DNA of 64,000 nucleotides. Origin: Lactiplantibacillus dongliensis. GTDB lineage: Bacteria; Bacillota; Bacilli; Lactobacillales; Lactobacillaceae. A program made the translations under genes and the position numbers. Positions 21,103-31,674 of this stretch are shown here, piece by piece (the first letter of the stretch is position 1; every line of letters starts with the position of its first letter). The notes beneath the pieces were generated by a model, which was not told the origin of the DNA, ran no database searches, and saw only the letters and a list, made by a program, of their open reading frames with translations. The stretch is from the NCBI RefSeq assembly GCF_005405105.1, contig NZ_BJDK01000008.1:1-64000 (forward strand). Reading direction: 5' to 3'.

Positions 21103-21264
21103 TTGTAGCGTAGGGCGGGCTGGATGATGCTCAGTGGTGTCGTTTGACTTGGGTCGGGTGACCCTCCCCGGCCCTAGTCAAAGCCCGGCTTGGAAGACCG
21201 CCTCTCAGACTTCCAAACGTGGCCACCACGTTCCAGCATCAGGCCAGACCAACCGTAGCGGCAA
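21103..21264 (+). repeat. Family A structured repeat, copy A3
   Basis: About 162 bp. Outer arms GGGCTGGATGATGCT and AGCATCAGGCCAGACC; hairpin TGACTTGGGTCGGG / CCCCGGCCCTAGTCA; hairpin TTGGAAG / CTTCCAA. It ends 8 bp from the argF stop and points against argF, so it falls in the 3' untranslated part of the arg mRNA unless transcription ends first. Confidence 0.9.
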
Positions 21265-21272
21265 CGATCAAC

Positions 21273-22292
21273 TTAAAATAAACTATCCGGAATAAACAGA
21301 TCGCCTAATGTGGCAGCCATGATGGCTTTAATCGCAGGCAAGCGGTTGCCCGCCTCTTCGAAGACGACGGCTTGGGGACTATTGAAGACTTCATCGGTGA
21401 TTTCAATAGCGTCTAGCTGATATTTCTGTCCCAGTGCCGCGCCCGTGACCGTTTGGTGATCATGAAAAGCCGGCAGACAATGCATGACGATCGTCTCAGG
21501 TTGACCGGTCGCAGCCACTAGATCAGCATTAATTTGGAACGGCAATAATTGTTTAATCCGTTCCCCGTAATCGACTTGTTCACCCATTGAGACCCAGACA
21601 TCCGTATATAACGCATCGGCACCGGCAACCGCAACTTGTGGATCTGCGGTAATTAAGATGTCGCTACCGGATTGTTGCGCGTAAGTCTGCGCCAAAGCCA
21701 CCACGTCAGCAGCCGGCTGTAACCCAGTTGGCGCGCCAATATGAATATTGACACCCAGCATCGCACTAGTCACCAACAAACTATTCGCCATGTTATTCCG
21801 CCCGTCTCCCACATAGGTCAACGTTAACCCTTGTAAATGTCCAAAGTGCGCTTTTAAAGTCATGAAATCCGCAATCATTTGCGTCGGGTGCCACTTGTCA
21901 GTTAAGCCATTCCACACAGGGACCCCACTATCCTTGGCTAGCGTTTCCACCGTTGCCTGGGCAAAACCCCGAAATTCAATCCCATCAAACATCGAGCCTA
22001 GCACTTTGGCCGTATCACTGACTGATTCTTTTTTACCAAGTTGAATGTCATTTTTACCCAAAAACTCCGGATGCGCCCCTAGGTCATTGGCTGCCACGGT
22101 AAATGCAGAACGTGTTCGCGTCGATGTTTTTTCAAATAACAACGCAATATTTTTCCCTTGGAGATAAGGATGCGGAAGATGTTGCGCCTTTAACATCTTC
22201 AAATGTAAGCCGAAATCAATTAGATAAGTTAATTCAGCGGGTGTAAAATCAATCTCTTTTAGAAAGGATTGACCATTAAAATGTGTGTTCAT
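21273..22292 (-). CDS. argF: Ornithine carbamoyltransferase
   Basis: Converts ornithine and carbamoyl phosphate to citrulline. The 339-residue protein has the carbamoyl-phosphate motif STRTR (57-61), HPTQ, and the ornithine-binding HCLPAFHD near residue 272. As last gene of argCJBDF it is the biosynthetic enzyme; the divergent carAB supplies its carbamoyl phosphate. The ATG overlaps the argD stop by four bases and follows GGAGG. No arginine deiminase genes are nearby, which also favours a biosynthetic role. Confidence 0.97.
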   Translation of the reverse strand: MNTHFNGQSFLKEIDFTPAELTYLIDFGLHLKMLKAQHLPHPYLQGKNIALLFEKTSTRTRSAFTVAANDLGAHPEFLGKNDIQLGKKESVSDTAKVLGSMFDGIEFRGFAQATVETLAKDSGVPVWNGLTDKWHPTQMIADFMTLKAHFGHLQGLTLTYVGDGRNNMANSLLVTSAMLGVNIHIGAPTGLQPAADVVALAQTYAQQSGSDILITADPQVAVAGADALYTDVWVSMGEQVDYGERIKQLLPFQINADLVAATGQPETIVMHCLPAFHDHQTVTGAALGQKYQLDAIEITDEVFNSPQAVVFEEAGNRLPAIKAIMAATLGDLFIPDSLF

Positions 22293-23452
22293 GCGGTTAC
22301 CTCCGTTTCAAGCGCCAGCAAAACTGTCTTAATTTTTGCCAGGCCAGCCAGTAAATCAGCCGTTGACATCACTAGTGGCGGCAACAGCCGTAGCGTATTA
22401 TCACCAGCGGATAAGGTTAGGAGCTGTTGGTGTTGTAGCGCGGCAATCACCTTAGCGACGGGCACTTGCGGCGCGAGATGAATGCCAATCATCAAACCTT
22501 TACCGGTGACTTGTTTAACGATAGCCAACGGTGCAATCTCATCGGTCAATACTTGCCAAACCGATTGCGCTTTATGTTGGACCGTCTGCAAAAAGGCTGG
22601 TGTTAACTGTTGCAACACTGCTTGGGCCGCAGCCATAGCCAAGGCGTTACCAGCAAAAGTTGAGCCATGACTACCCGGACCAAACGCCATTGCCAGCTTC
22701 GCCTTACCAACCATCGCCCCCACCGGTAAGCCATTCGCTAACCCTTTAGCCACCGTATAAATATCCGGATCAAGTCCATAGCCTTCATACGCCAGCCGAT
22801 AACCGGTCCGACCGATTCCGGACTGCACTTCATCAATAATCAACAACACCCCTTGTTGCTGACAAGCTTGATTAACTGCTCTTAACCACTCAGCTTGACC
22901 CGCGAAGACGCCGCCTTCACCTTGCACCACCTCTAAAATGACGGCAGCTAACCGCGGCGTAATCTGTTGAATAGCGGCGGGATCATTATAATCAGCAAAC
23001 TGAACACCTGCTACTAACGGCGCATAACCTGCTTGAATACTTGGATTACCCGTCATCGACATTGCCCCATATGTCCGGCCGTGAAAGGAATGATTAAACG
23101 CTAATATTGCTGTCTTACCCGTATATTTACGAGCCAACTTTAAGGCAGCTTCGTTGGCTTCTGTCCCCGAGTTAGCAAAGTAAACCAGCCGCTCGTCACC
23201 ATTGGTCAGTAACGTGGCTACTTGTTCCTGCAAAGCATTCTCATACAAATTCGATGTATGCCAGATTTTAGTTAACTGCTGATGGACGGCGGTCTGAATG
23301 GCCGCATTTTGATAGCCAAAATTACAGACGCCAATCCCAGCTGTAAAATCTAGATAAGTCTGACCTTGATCGTCAGTTAAGTGAACCCCTTGGCCACTTT
23401 CAATGGCAAAGGGAAACCGCTGATACGTTGGAAAAACATGGGTCATTTTCAT
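22289..23452 (-). CDS. argD: Acetylornithine aminotransferase
   Basis: A PLP-dependent class III transaminase converting N-acetylglutamate semialdehyde to N-acetylornithine. The 387 residues include [11 protein letters not shown] (phosphate-binding region), the [13 protein letters not shown] segment, and the PLP lysine in TVAKGLANG (K236). The ATG overlaps the argB stop by four bases with GGAGG seven bases upstream. It is the fourth gene of argCJBDF. Confidence 0.96.
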   Translation of the reverse strand: MKMTHVFPTYQRFPFAIESGQGVHLTDDQGQTYLDFTAGIGVCNFGYQNAAIQTAVHQQLTKIWHTSNLYENALQEQVATLLTNGDERLVYFANSGTEANEAALKLARKYTGKTAILAFNHSFHGRTYGAMSMTGNPSIQAGYAPLVAGVQFADYNDPAAIQQITPRLAAVILEVVQGEGGVFAGQAEWLRAVNQACQQQGVLLIIDEVQSGIGRTGYRLAYEGYGLDPDIYTVAKGLANGLPVGAMVGKAKLAMAFGPGSHGSTFAGNALAMAAAQAVLQQLTPAFLQTVQHKAQSVWQVLTDEIAPLAIVKQVTGKGLMIGIHLAPQVPVAKVIAALQHQQLLTLSAGDNTLRLLPPLVMSTADLLAGLAKIKTVLLALETEVTA

Positions 23453-24198
23453 AAGGCTACCTCCGTTTTGATGATGGCGGTCCCGGGCTGGTCAATCGCA
23501 TTCGTGATGACTGCCTGTTGGACACCAGCTTGAATGGCCTGAATCGCGGCTTGAACTTTAGGCCGCATGCCGGCTGTAATGACTGATTGTTGGGTTAAAT
23601 GTTGCGCCTGCTGAGGCGACAAACTCCGCATGACCATCCCGTGATGGATAATGCCCGGCACATCGGTCAATAATACGAGTTTCTCGGCATGCAGTTGCTG
23701 AGCTAAGGCGGTGGCCGCCATATCCGCATTGACATTCAGCCATTGCCCCTCAGCCGTCAACGCTAACGGCGCCAATACCCCAATCTGGTGTGCTAACAAG
23801 GTCTGCAGTGCCACTTGGTTCACCTGTGTCACTTGGCCAACGTAACCGAGGTGTGGTTGATCTAGCGGCGTTCCCGTTAATAACTGTTGGTCGGCCGCAT
23901 TTAACCCCAGTGCTGCCAAGTGATGTTGATTCAGCTGCGTTAGTAACGCCGGCTGAGCCTCCCCAAGCAAGACCAGCTTAGTTACCGCCAAAGTTTGTGC
24001 ATCGGTTACTCGTAGGCCATGTACCCGCTGCACCGGTAACTGCAACTGGGTCGTTAAGGTCGTAATCATTGGTCCGCCACCATGTACGATTAATAATTGT
24101 TTACCTTGAGCTTGCCACGACTGTAATTGTTGAAAGAAACGCTCGGTCAATTGCTGGATAGCTTGACCGCCAATTTTAATAATAATCAGATTTTTCAT
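23449..24198 (-). CDS. argB: Acetylglutamate kinase
   Basis: Phosphorylates N-acetylglutamate, the usual arginine-feedback step of the pathway. The 249-residue protein opens with IIKIGGQAIQ and has VHGGGPMI, both typical of the amino-acid kinase fold, plus LTDVPGI for nucleotide binding. It lacks the extra N-terminal helix found in arginine-inhibited hexameric forms, so feedback sensitivity is uncertain. It follows argJ by 13 bp with a GGAGG site. Confidence 0.95.
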   Translation of the reverse strand: MKNLIIIKIGGQAIQQLTERFFQQLQSWQAQGKQLLIVHGGGPMITTLTTQLQLPVQRVHGLRVTDAQTLAVTKLVLLGEAQPALLTQLNQHHLAALGLNAADQQLLTGTPLDQPHLGYVGQVTQVNQVALQTLLAHQIGVLAPLALTAEGQWLNVNADMAATALAQQLHAEKLVLLTDVPGIIHHGMVMRSLSPQQAQHLTQQSVITAGMRPKVQAAIQAIQAGVQQAVITNAIDQPGTAIIKTEVAL

Positions 24199-24211
24199 AA
24201 CCGGCCTCCGT

Positions 24212-25420
24212 TTAAGTATGGTAACTGGCGTTGATCTTGACGTAATTATAAGTTAGGTCACAACCCCAAGCCTGACCAGTCGCACCACCAGCATGCAAGT
24301 CGACATCAATCACGACTTGCGTTTGCCCCAAGGTCGCTTTCACGGCCGCTGCATCAAATGGTAAGGCTAGACTGTCAGCGACTAACGGTATCCCATTCAT
24401 CGCAATATCCACATGGTCAATGTCCAGTTCGGCATCGGTCGCCCCAATCGTACTTATAATCCGCCCCCAGTTCGGGTCTTCACCAAAAATAGCGGCTTTG
24501 ACTAAGTTAGAACCAACAATCGCTTTGGCCACTTGCTGACCATCTGTTAGTGTCGCGGCCTGAGTCACATTGCATTCAACAAGCTTCGTCGCGCCTTCAC
24601 CGTCCGCTGCAATTTGTTTAGCCAGTGAACTTAAAACCAGATGTAAGGCTTGGTTAAAAATTTTATAATCAGTCGTCCCAGCCGTTAAGCTAGGATTATC
24701 TGCCAACCCGTTCGCTAAGGTGACGACCATATCATTGGTAGACGTATCACCATCAACGGTAATTTGGTTAAACGTTGAATCGACGTTGTCACTGAGCATG
24801 GTCTGCAAAACGGCGCCGTCAACCTGCGCATCCGTCGTTACAAAGCCAAGCATCGTTGCCATCTTCGGATGAATCATCCCTGACCCCTTGGCAAAACCCG
24901 TCAATGTCACTAAATGGCCGCTTAACTCACATTGCACACTGATTGTTTTGGGATGTTGATCAGTGGTCAAGACCGCATAAGTCACGGCATCGCTCTTCGT
25001 TGGGGTTAATTGTGGCAACCCATTTTTAATGAGCGCCATCGGCAGTTGGGCGCCAATCAAGCCCGTCGACGCCACTCCAATTAAGCTGGGATCAACAGCT
25101 AATTTATTGGCGAGCCACTGTTGTTCTTGCAACGCATTTTTCCAGCCTTGCTTACCAGTACAAGAATTAGCAATGGCACTATTGAGTAATAAGCCTTGTA
25201 ACTGATGGTCTTGATTAATCATCATTTTGGTTAATTTAGTGGGAGCCGCTTGAAATTGATTGGTCGTGTACGTACCAGCCGCCGCGGCGGGAACTTTGGA
25301 GAATAGCCATCCAAAGTCTTTTTTAGCTTTCCGGAGGCCGATATGGATGCCATCACTGTAAAAGCCAGCGGGCCACTGAAAGGCGACCGTTTGAATTTGA
25401 TTACTTGTTAGAACTTGCAT
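24212..25420 (-). CDS. argJ: Bifunctional ornithine acetyltransferase / N-acetylglutamate synthase
   Basis: ArgJ moves the acetyl group from acetylornithine back to glutamate, giving a cyclic arginine pathway. The 402-residue precursor cleaves itself between Ala188 and Thr189 in KMATMLGFV, leaving Thr as the N-terminal nucleophile of the beta chain. The conserved KGSGMIHP block precedes the site. Whether it can also use acetyl-CoA cannot be told from sequence. It lies 18 bp after argC, behind GAGGAG. Confidence 0.96.
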   Translation of the reverse strand: MQVLTSNQIQTVAFQWPAGFYSDGIHIGLRKAKKDFGWLFSKVPAAAAGTYTTNQFQAAPTKLTKMMINQDHQLQGLLLNSAIANSCTGKQGWKNALQEQQWLANKLAVDPSLIGVASTGLIGAQLPMALIKNGLPQLTPTKSDAVTYAVLTTDQHPKTISVQCELSGHLVTLTGFAKGSGMIHPKMATMLGFVTTDAQVDGAVLQTMLSDNVDSTFNQITVDGDTSTNDMVVTLANGLADNPSLTAGTTDYKIFNQALHLVLSSLAKQIAADGEGATKLVECNVTQAATLTDGQQVAKAIVGSNLVKAAIFGEDPNWGRIISTIGATDAELDIDHVDIAMNGIPLVADSLALPFDAAAVKATLGQTQVVIDVDLHAGGATGQAWGCDLTYNYVKINASYHT

Positions 25421-25438
25421 TAGCAGTACTCCTCTCAG

Positions 25439-26467
25439 TTATGGAAACGTTGGTAAAGTTGGTAAGCCAGTCGTTTGCGGTAGATTCATTAATTGATTGA
25501 AATTTTGAATGGCTTGACCCGCGGCCCCTTTCATCAAGTTGTCGATCACACTGACAATCAAGATGGTCTTGGTCACAGGATTGTAATTGATTCCAAGCGC
25601 ACAGTTGTTGGAGCCCACGACTGTTTTTAAGGTTGGTAGCTCACCCGCCGGTAGTACTTGAACAAACGGACTGGTTTGATAGGTCTTCTGATATTGTGCG
25701 ACTAAAGCGGCGGTCGTTGTCGGCTGCGCGGCTTTGACATAAATGCTGCTCATAATGCCACGTGTGACTGGAATTAAAGTGGTGGTGAATTCCAACGCTG
25801 GAATCGCCGGCCACCAAGCTTGTAGTTGCTGCATGATTTCAGGAATGTGCTGGTGCTGATTGAGTTTATAAAGTTGTAAGTTATCATTGACCATCGTAAA
25901 TTGACTGGTCGCTGCTAGCTTTTTGCCAGCGCCCGATAACCCGGACTTGGCATCGACCACAATACTCGTTGGATCAATCAAGTGGTTTTGAACCACCGGC
26001 GCTAAGCCTAATAAAGTGGCCGTCGCGTAACACCCGGGGTTAGCAACATATGCCGTTAAGTGGTGATTGAACTCGGCTAACCCATAACTAGCTTTGGCCA
26101 AGGCGGCCACTTCGGCTGCCGGACGATGATACCAGCGGGTATAGCTGGCCGGGTCTTGCAATCGAAAGTCACCGGACAAATCAATGACGGGAAAGTCGGC
26201 CTTTAATAAAGGTAACGCCAACGTCTGGGTCACTCCGGCCGAAGTAGCGAAAAAGGCAACGTCATTTTCTGTCATCACCGTAGTGGCAACAAATGGTCGG
26301 ACCATCGCCGTTTCTTTCTGATAGGCTGGAACCACCGTTGCTAACGGTGTCACTACCTGATCAACGTGACCATATAAGTTAATCTGGTCAACCGCGGGAT
26401 GCTGCTTTAACAATCGATATAACACGGTGCCACTATAACCACTGACGCCAATTAACGCTACTTGCAT
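25439..26467 (-). CDS. argC: N-acetyl-gamma-glutamyl-phosphate reductase
   Basis: Third step of arginine synthesis: NADPH reduction of acetylglutamyl phosphate. The 342-residue protein has the N-terminal NADP motif GVSGYSG (7-13) and the catalytic cysteine in NPGCYAT (C146). As first gene of argCJBDF it is preceded by a 267-bp AT-rich divergent control region shared with carAB. The ATG follows GAGGTG. Confidence 0.96.
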   Translation of the reverse strand: MQVALIGVSGYSGTVLYRLLKQHPAVDQINLYGHVDQVVTPLATVVPAYQKETAMVRPFVATTVMTENDVAFFATSAGVTQTLALPLLKADFPVIDLSGDFRLQDPASYTRWYHRPAAEVAALAKASYGLAEFNHHLTAYVANPGCYATATLLGLAPVVQNHLIDPTSIVVDAKSGLSGAGKKLAATSQFTMVNDNLQLYKLNQHQHIPEIMQQLQAWWPAIPALEFTTTLIPVTRGIMSSIYVKAAQPTTTAALVAQYQKTYQTSPFVQVLPAGELPTLKTVVGSNNCALGINYNPVTKTILIVSVIDNLMKGAAGQAIQNFNQLMNLPQTTGLPTLPTFP

Positions 26468-26532
26468 AAAATCACCTCAAATATTCAAAAATTAGTTCTG
26501 TATTGCATGTTTATGCGATGAACATGTTTCAC

Positions 26533-26561
26533 ACTATATTCTCATTTTTCGACAAATGCAA
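26533..26561 (-). promoter_or_regulatory. argC operon promoter
   Basis: On the minus strand TTGCAT (26556-26561) and TATAGT (26533-26538) are 17 bp apart. It lies about 66-95 bases upstream of argC in the arg/car divergent region. Confidence 0.7.
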
Positions 26562-26589
26562 GCTTTTCTGGAAATATATGCAACTATAT

Positions 26590-26634
26590 CTTATATTTTG
26601 AATATTTAAGCTTTATTTTACTATATATTCATGT
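26590..26634. promoter_or_regulatory. Candidate ARG-box cluster (ArgR operators)
   Basis: AT-rich half-sites TTGAATA and TATTCAT occur at about 26597-26604 and 26623-26629, with further ones at 26478-26483 (ATATTC) and 26664-26670 (TTGAATA) overlapping the carA promoter. They resemble ARG boxes (TNTGAATWWWWATTCANW). Exact operator boundaries are uncertain by eye. Confidence 0.45.
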
Positions 26635-26651
26635 TTTTATGTATTTTTAGC

Positions 26652-26680
26652 TTGACTTTCAATTTGAATAATTGTTTACT
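26652..26680 (+). promoter_or_regulatory. carA promoter
   Basis: TTGACT (26652-26657) and TTTACT (26675-26680) are 17 bp apart. The spacer contains TCAATTTGAATAATTG, a possible ArgR half-site, so repression could block polymerase directly. Confidence 0.65.
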
Positions 26681-26734
26681 AGTTGCATTAACCAAAATAA
26701 TTTTAATCTGATTTTAAGAAAGGTCGGTAACAAC

Positions 26735-27805
26735 ATGCAAAAATACTTAACACTCGCAGATGGCACCCAATGGATTGGAACGGCCTTTGGCGACCGATCC
26801 GTTGAAGGCGCTGGCAACTTAGTCTTTAATACTGGAATGCTCGGTTATCAAGAAACCATTACCGATCCTTCCTACTTAAACCAACTGATTGCCTTTACTT
26901 ATCCATTAATTGGTAACTATGGGATTGACCCGACCGTCAATCAAGCCACAACGATTGGCACCCAAGCCGTCATCGTCCATGAACTGGCAGACTTCAGTGA
27001 TCACTACAGTAGTCGAGCGACTTTAGATAGCTTCCTTTTTACACACCATGTCCCCGGTATCCAAGGCATCGACACCCGTGAACTGACGATCCATTTACGT
27101 CACACCGGCACCCAACTCGCCATCATTAGTAATCAGCCGGTCACGAATTTCCAACTAAAAGCCGCGAGTCTACCGACTAAACAACTGACGCCTCAACCCG
27201 TACCCGTTCAAGCTACTCATGGCTCACAACCACATATTGTGATCTTGGATTTCGGCGAAAAGACCGCGATTACCCAAGAACTCGTCGCGCGTGGTTGCCA
27301 AGTCAGCGTCGTACCGGCAACCAGCTCATTCAAACTGATTGCCGCCTATCACCCCGATGGTATGCTGCTCTCAAATGGCCCTGGTGATCCAGAAGCCCAA
27401 GCAGCCGTCTTACCTTTGATTCGCCAATTAGCAGCACACTATCCGTTGGCGGGTATTTGTCTCGGCCACCAGTTAATTGCCTTAGCCTATGGCGCCAAGA
27501 CTTATCAACTAACATTCGGCCATCATGGCTTAAATCACCCGGTCCAGAACCTGGCCACTGGTCAAGTCATCATGACCGCTCAAAATCATGACTTTGCAGT
27601 CGATCCTGCATCTATCGCGAAAACGCCACTTCAAGTGACGGCTATTGAGCTCAATGATGGCAGTGTTGAAGGCTTAACATTGCCTGGTCAGACCGTTATG
27701 TCAGTCCAGTTCCATCCCGAAGCCCATCCCGGTCCGACCGAAGCCGGTCAATTCTTCGATCATTTTATTCACACCCTCACTCAGGAGGTCGTTGCCAATG
27801 CCTAA
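26735..27805 (+). CDS. carA: Carbamoyl-phosphate synthase small subunit, arginine-linked
   Basis: The glutaminase subunit, which passes ammonia to CarB. The 356 residues comprise an N-terminal CPSase small-chain domain and a class I glutamine amidotransferase with GICLGHQL (nucleophile Cys242) and the C-terminal [13 protein letters not shown] at 26735 follows AAAGG; an in-frame TTG at 26672 lies within the promoter and is rejected. Location divergent from argCJBDF suggests this is the arginine-regulated CPS; L. plantarum also has a pyrimidine-regulated one elsewhere. Confidence 0.96.
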   Translation: MQKYLTLADGTQWIGTAFGDRSVEGAGNLVFNTGMLGYQETITDPSYLNQLIAFTYPLIGNYGIDPTVNQATTIGTQAVIVHELADFSDHYSSRATLDSFLFTHHVPGIQGIDTRELTIHLRHTGTQLAIISNQPVTNFQLKAASLPTKQLTPQPVPVQATHGSQPHIVILDFGEKTAITQELVARGCQVSVVPATSSFKLIAAYHPDGMLLSNGPGDPEAQAAVLPLIRQLAAHYPLAGICLGHQLIALAYGAKTYQLTFGHHGLNHPVQNLATGQVIMTAQNHDFAVDPASIAKTPLQVTAIELNDGSVEGLTLPGQTVMSVQFHPEAHPGPTEAGQFFDHFIHTLTQEVVANA

Positions 27806-30800
27806 AAATCTGACGATTCATCGTATTGCTGTCATCGGTTCCGGTCCGATTAAGATTGGCCAAGCAGCCGAATTCGACTACGCCGGGACCCAAGCTTGTC
27901 TCGCATTAAAAGCAGCCGGTTATCATGTCATCTTAATCAACTCGAATCCGGCAACAATCATGACAGATCACACCACCGCTGATGAAGTCTTTATCCAACC
28001 GTTAACTTTGGCCAGTGTGACCAAGGTCTTAACCCAAAGTCATCCGGACGCGCTATTACCCACGTTAGGTGGTCAAACTGGCCTAAATCTCGCCATGGCC
28101 TTAGACCAAGCCGGCGTGTTAGCGCAATTACACATCCAACTTTTAGGCACTTCCCTCAAGACCATTAACCAAGCTGAGGACCGCGCTGCGTTTAAAGCCC
28201 TGATGACCAAGCTCCATCAGCCCGTCCCTGCCAGCACAACCGTTCATCATGTCGCTTCGGCCTTGACCTTTGCCACTGAGATCGGCTACCCGGTCATCGT
28301 ACGGCCCGCCTTTACCCTCGGTGGTTCCGGTGGTGGGATTGCGACTAATCCGCACGACTTGCGTCAAATCTTACAACGCGGTCTGACCCGGTCACCGGTC
28401 AACGAATGCTTAATTGAACAAAGCATCGCTGGTTATAAAGAAATCGAATTCGAAGTCATGCGGGACAACTCTGGCGCCAAGATCATCGTTTGTAGTATGG
28501 AGAACTTTGACCCCGTGGGCATCCACACCGGCGACTCCATCGTTTACGCCCCCGTCCAAACGTTGACCGACACGGAATATCAGACCTTGCGGCAAGCTGT
28601 CCTAACAATCGTCGATGCTTTAGACATCAAAGGCGGCTGCAATGTCCAGCTCGCTCAAGACCCGCATAGTGCGCAGTATCAAGTCATTGAAGTCAATCCG
28701 CGGGTCAGCCGGTCGTCGGCTTTGGCGTCCAAAGCCACTGGTTATCCGATTGCTAAGATTGCCGCTGAAATTGCCATTGGCTTGAACTTAGCCGAAATTA
28801 AAAATCCAATTACCCAGACCACTTACGCTGCCTTCGAACCTGCGCTCGATTATGTGGTCGCTAAGCTGCCCCGCTTTGCCTTTGATAAATTTCCAACCGC
28901 CGATGCTCACTTGGGGACTCAGATGAAAGCCACTGGTGAAGTCATGGCAATTGGGACAACCCTTGAAGAAGCGACGTTAAAAGCGATTGCCTCACTAGAA
29001 ACCGATCCGACCGTACAAACAACGCTAGTCCCTAAGCAGCCGGTCACCACGGCACAATTATCAGCTGAGTTGACGACCCCCACTGATCAACGGTTGTTTT
29101 ATTTATTTGCCGCCTTACAACAAGGCTGGCCATTAGCTAAACTGGCTGACTTAACCGAGATTACGCCATTTTTCTTAAGTAAGCTCCAACACATTATTGG
29201 ACTGACCCAGCAACTCGCCGCTAGTCCAACCCCACAACAACTCTTAACAGCTAAAAAGTATGGACTCAGTACAGCCACGATGGCACATTATAGTCAGTTA
29301 TCCGTCGCACAAGTCACAGCTTTAACAGCCGCGGTGCCCCTCGTTTATAAAATGGTCGATACTTGTGCCGGTGAATTTGCCAGCGCGACCCCGTATTTTT
29401 ACAGTACGGCTTTTGGCACAACCACCGAAAGTCAGCCACTGGGCCATAGTATTCTGGTATTGGGCGCTGGTCCCATTCGGATCGGTCAAGGCATCGAGTT
29501 TGACTATACAACGGTGCATTGTGTTAAGGCGATTCAACAAGCCGGTTATCAAGCGATTGTCGTCAATAACAATCCCGAAACCGTTTCGACTGATTTCTCC
29601 AGTTCCGACAAGCTTTACTTTGAACCGTTGACGTTGGAACGGTTAATGCCAATCATCCAGCTTGAACAACCGGTTGGCGTGATCATTCAATTCGGTGGTC
29701 AAACGGCGGTTAATCTCGCTAACCAACTGGCCGATGCGGGCGTCACAATTTTAGGGACTAGTGTGGACACCATTGACATGACCGAAAATCGCCAAGCATT
29801 CGCCACGCTACTTGCACAGCAACAAATTGCCCAAGCGACCGGCACCACCGTGACGACCCTGGCCGCCGCCAAAGTCGCTGCTTTAAAGATTGGCTACCCT
29901 TTACTCGTACGGCCCAGCTTCGTTTTAGGCGGTCGGGCAATGGCCATTGTGCATCACGCGGCTGAACTAACCCCCGTAGTCAAAGCAGCGGTTGCCGCGG
30001 GCCATGGCGCGCCAATCTTAATGGATCATTATTTAGCTGGCATCGAGTGCGAGGTCGATATCCTGTCAGACGGCAGCCACGTCTGTATCCCGGGCATTAT
30101 GGAACACGTTGAAAGCGCCGGGATTCATTCTGGTGATTCGATCGCCATTTACCCGCCCCAACGGCTTAGTGCGACTAAGCAAGCCAAAATCATTAGCATC
30201 GCCACTAAGCTAGGCCAAGCACTGCATTGCGTGGGGATGATGAATATTCAATTCGTCGTCACGGACGATGTCTATGTTATCGACGTCAATCCCCGGGCTA
30301 GCCGGACCGTCCCGTTCATGAGTAAAGTGACCCACTTACCGCTTGCACAATTAGCTACCAAATTAATCCTCGGCGCAACCTTAGCGAATCTGGACTTACC
30401 AACTGGTCAATATCCATTAACCGGTCAAGTCGCTGTCAAAGCCCCAGTCTTTTCATTCAACAAATTGCCTCAATTACCAACTAAGCTGAGTCCTGAGATG
30501 AAGTCCACTGGTGAAACCATGGGATTAGGCGCAACCCTAAACGATGCTTGGCATGCCGCCTTAACTGACAGTTATCAGTTGCAAAACTGGCAACCACAAG
30601 CTGGGCTGATTACCGACGTTTTGACTAGCCAAGTACCCGCAGTTAAAGCTTGGTTAGCAACGTTAGCCATTCCAATAACGATTGCCACCGACTTAGCCCA
30701 ATTGCCAACCGACAGTCCAGCCGCAGTGCTGACCTTGGATAAAACCAGCGATGCACCACTAGCCACTTGGGCACTCAACCATGCTAAGCCATTGTTAACA

Positions 30801-30863
30801 GCGTTAGATACTACCAAGGCGTTAGTAGCGATTAATGACTTAGACCCACTTGTTACAGATTAA
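27798..30863 (+). CDS. carB: Carbamoyl-phosphate synthase large subunit, arginine-linked
   Basis: Synthesises carbamoyl phosphate from bicarbonate, ammonia and two ATP. The 1021 residues contain two homologous ATP-grasp halves, opening with [17 protein letters not shown] and, at about 545, [17 protein letters not shown]. It is slightly shorter than the usual 1050-1070, mostly in the C-terminal allosteric region, so UMP/ornithine regulation may be altered. ATG at 27798 overlaps carA by eight bases and follows GGAGG, indicating coupled, equimolar translation. Confidence 0.96.
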   Translation: MPKNLTIHRIAVIGSGPIKIGQAAEFDYAGTQACLALKAAGYHVILINSNPATIMTDHTTADEVFIQPLTLASVTKVLTQSHPDALLPTLGGQTGLNLAMALDQAGVLAQLHIQLLGTSLKTINQAEDRAAFKALMTKLHQPVPASTTVHHVASALTFATEIGYPVIVRPAFTLGGSGGGIATNPHDLRQILQRGLTRSPVNECLIEQSIAGYKEIEFEVMRDNSGAKIIVCSMENFDPVGIHTGDSIVYAPVQTLTDTEYQTLRQAVLTIVDALDIKGGCNVQLAQDPHSAQYQVIEVNPRVSRSSALASKATGYPIAKIAAEIAIGLNLAEIKNPITQTTYAAFEPALDYVVAKLPRFAFDKFPTADAHLGTQMKATGEVMAIGTTLEEATLKAIASLETDPTVQTTLVPKQPVTTAQLSAELTTPTDQRLFYLFAALQQGWPLAKLADLTEITPFFLSKLQHIIGLTQQLAASPTPQQLLTAKKYGLSTATMAHYSQLSVAQVTALTAAVPLVYKMVDTCAGEFASATPYFYSTAFGTTTESQPLGHSILVLGAGPIRIGQGIEFDYTTVHCVKAIQQAGYQAIVVNNNPETVSTDFSSSDKLYFEPLTLERLMPIIQLEQPVGVIIQFGGQTAVNLANQLADAGVTILGTSVDTIDMTENRQAFATLLAQQQIAQATGTTVTTLAAAKVAALKIGYPLLVRPSFVLGGRAMAIVHHAAELTPVVKAAVAAGHGAPILMDHYLAGIECEVDILSDGSHVCIPGIMEHVESAGIHSGDSIAIYPPQRLSATKQAKIISIATKLGQALHCVGMMNIQFVVTDDVYVIDVNPRASRTVPFMSKVTHLPLAQLATKLILGATLANLDLPTGQYPLTGQVAVKAPVFSFNKLPQLPTKLSPEMKSTGETMGLGATLNDAWHAALTDSYQLQNWQPQAGLITDVLTSQVPAVKAWLATLAIPITIATDLAQLPTDSPAAVLTLDKTSDAPLATWALNHAKPLLTALDTTKALVAINDLDPLVTD

Positions 30864-30939
30864 CTAAACCGTTCCCCCACAGTTATTGGAATTCCGATCA
30901 GCCAACACCGGCAAATAAGCCGAACAAACCTTAACACCA

Positions 30940-30985
30940 AAAAACGCGAGCCAACTAACCATCTCAGTTAGTTGACTCGCGTTTT
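30940..30985. terminator. Bidirectional terminator between carB and mazF
   Basis: AACGCGAGCCAACTAAC pairs with GTTAGTTGACTCGCGTT, with A and T runs at the two ends, between converging genes. Confidence 0.88.
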
Positions 30986-31046
30986 GACTATCTTCCGTGA
31001 CAGTCTTTGCATATTATTATGTAAAGGTTTAGTTTCTTAAAATGAC

Positions 31047-31439
31047 CTAGTGTTGCATCGTCCGCCGCGGTCGCCGTTTACTGCGATCCGCTAAGCCGAT
31101 ACTGATTAACAGCGCCCCATCAACTCGCTGCATCGTCTGGTCATCTAAATGGGTGACACGATCTTTTAACCGCTGCTTATCAATCGTTCGAACTTGCTCC
31201 AATAACACGACCGAATTTTTTTCAATTCCGGTATGCGCCGCATTAATGTTAATATGCGTTGGCATTTTCGTCTTTTGGATTTTTGCGGTAATCGCCGCCA
31301 CAATCACCGTGGGACTGTAATGATTACCAACGTTATTCTGCACGATTAAGACCGGCCGCATCCCGCCTTGTTCAGACCCGACGACCGGCGATAAGTCAGC
31401 ATAAAAGATGTCTCCGAGTTTAATGTCAGCTGCGACCAT
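31047..31439 (-). CDS. mazF: MazF/PemK-family endoribonuclease toxin
   Basis: A 130-residue MazF-type mRNA interferase ([17 protein letters not shown] and RPVLIVQNN are diagnostic). The position after acpS-alr matches ndoA/mazF in other Firmicutes. No mazE/ndoAI antitoxin reading frame lies between it and alr. The ATG at 31439 follows AGGGGAG by 8 bases. A 22-codon upstream extension is open but has no binding site. It has its own promoter (31523-31552) and follows the alr terminator. Confidence 0.9.
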   Translation of the reverse strand: MVAADIKLGDIFYADLSPVVGSEQGGMRPVLIVQNNVGNHYSPTVIVAAITAKIQKTKMPTHININAAHTGIEKNSVVLLEQVRTIDKQRLKDRVTHLDDQTMQRVDGALLISIGLADRSKRRPRRTMQH

Positions 31440-31522
31440 CGCCTCATCTCCCCTTGTTACTGACGCCCATAGTTGTGATTGACTGTTCACGACAGCCAAC
31501 AACATGCCTATTCTTGCTACTT

Positions 31523-31552
31523 ATGATAGCATGAAAGCTCAACTTTTAGCAA
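31523..31552 (-). promoter_or_regulatory. mazF promoter
   Basis: On the minus strand TTGCTA (31547-31552) and TATCAT (31523-31528) are separated by 18 bp with an extended TGC, downstream of the alr terminator. Confidence 0.6.
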
Positions 31553-31573
31553 CCGTTTACTTATCTGACAGCC

Positions 31574-31617
31574 TTAAAAACCGGGCCAATGTCAGCATTA
31601 GCAACATCGGCCCGGTT
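31574..31617 (-). terminator. alr terminator
   Basis: On the minus strand CCGGGCCGATGT pairs with ACATTGGCCCGG, followed by TTTTTAAG, directly between alr and mazF. Confidence 0.85.
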
Positions 31618-31674
31618 AGGATTTTATTTATCGTTCTTATTAGTATTGATTAGTATCGCGACTGGCTTTTGGCA

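Noticed and set aside
31440-31674. Possible mazE antitoxin upstream of mazF
   Set aside because: The interval holds the alr terminator and a promoter; no frame with a binding site and MazE-like content was found.
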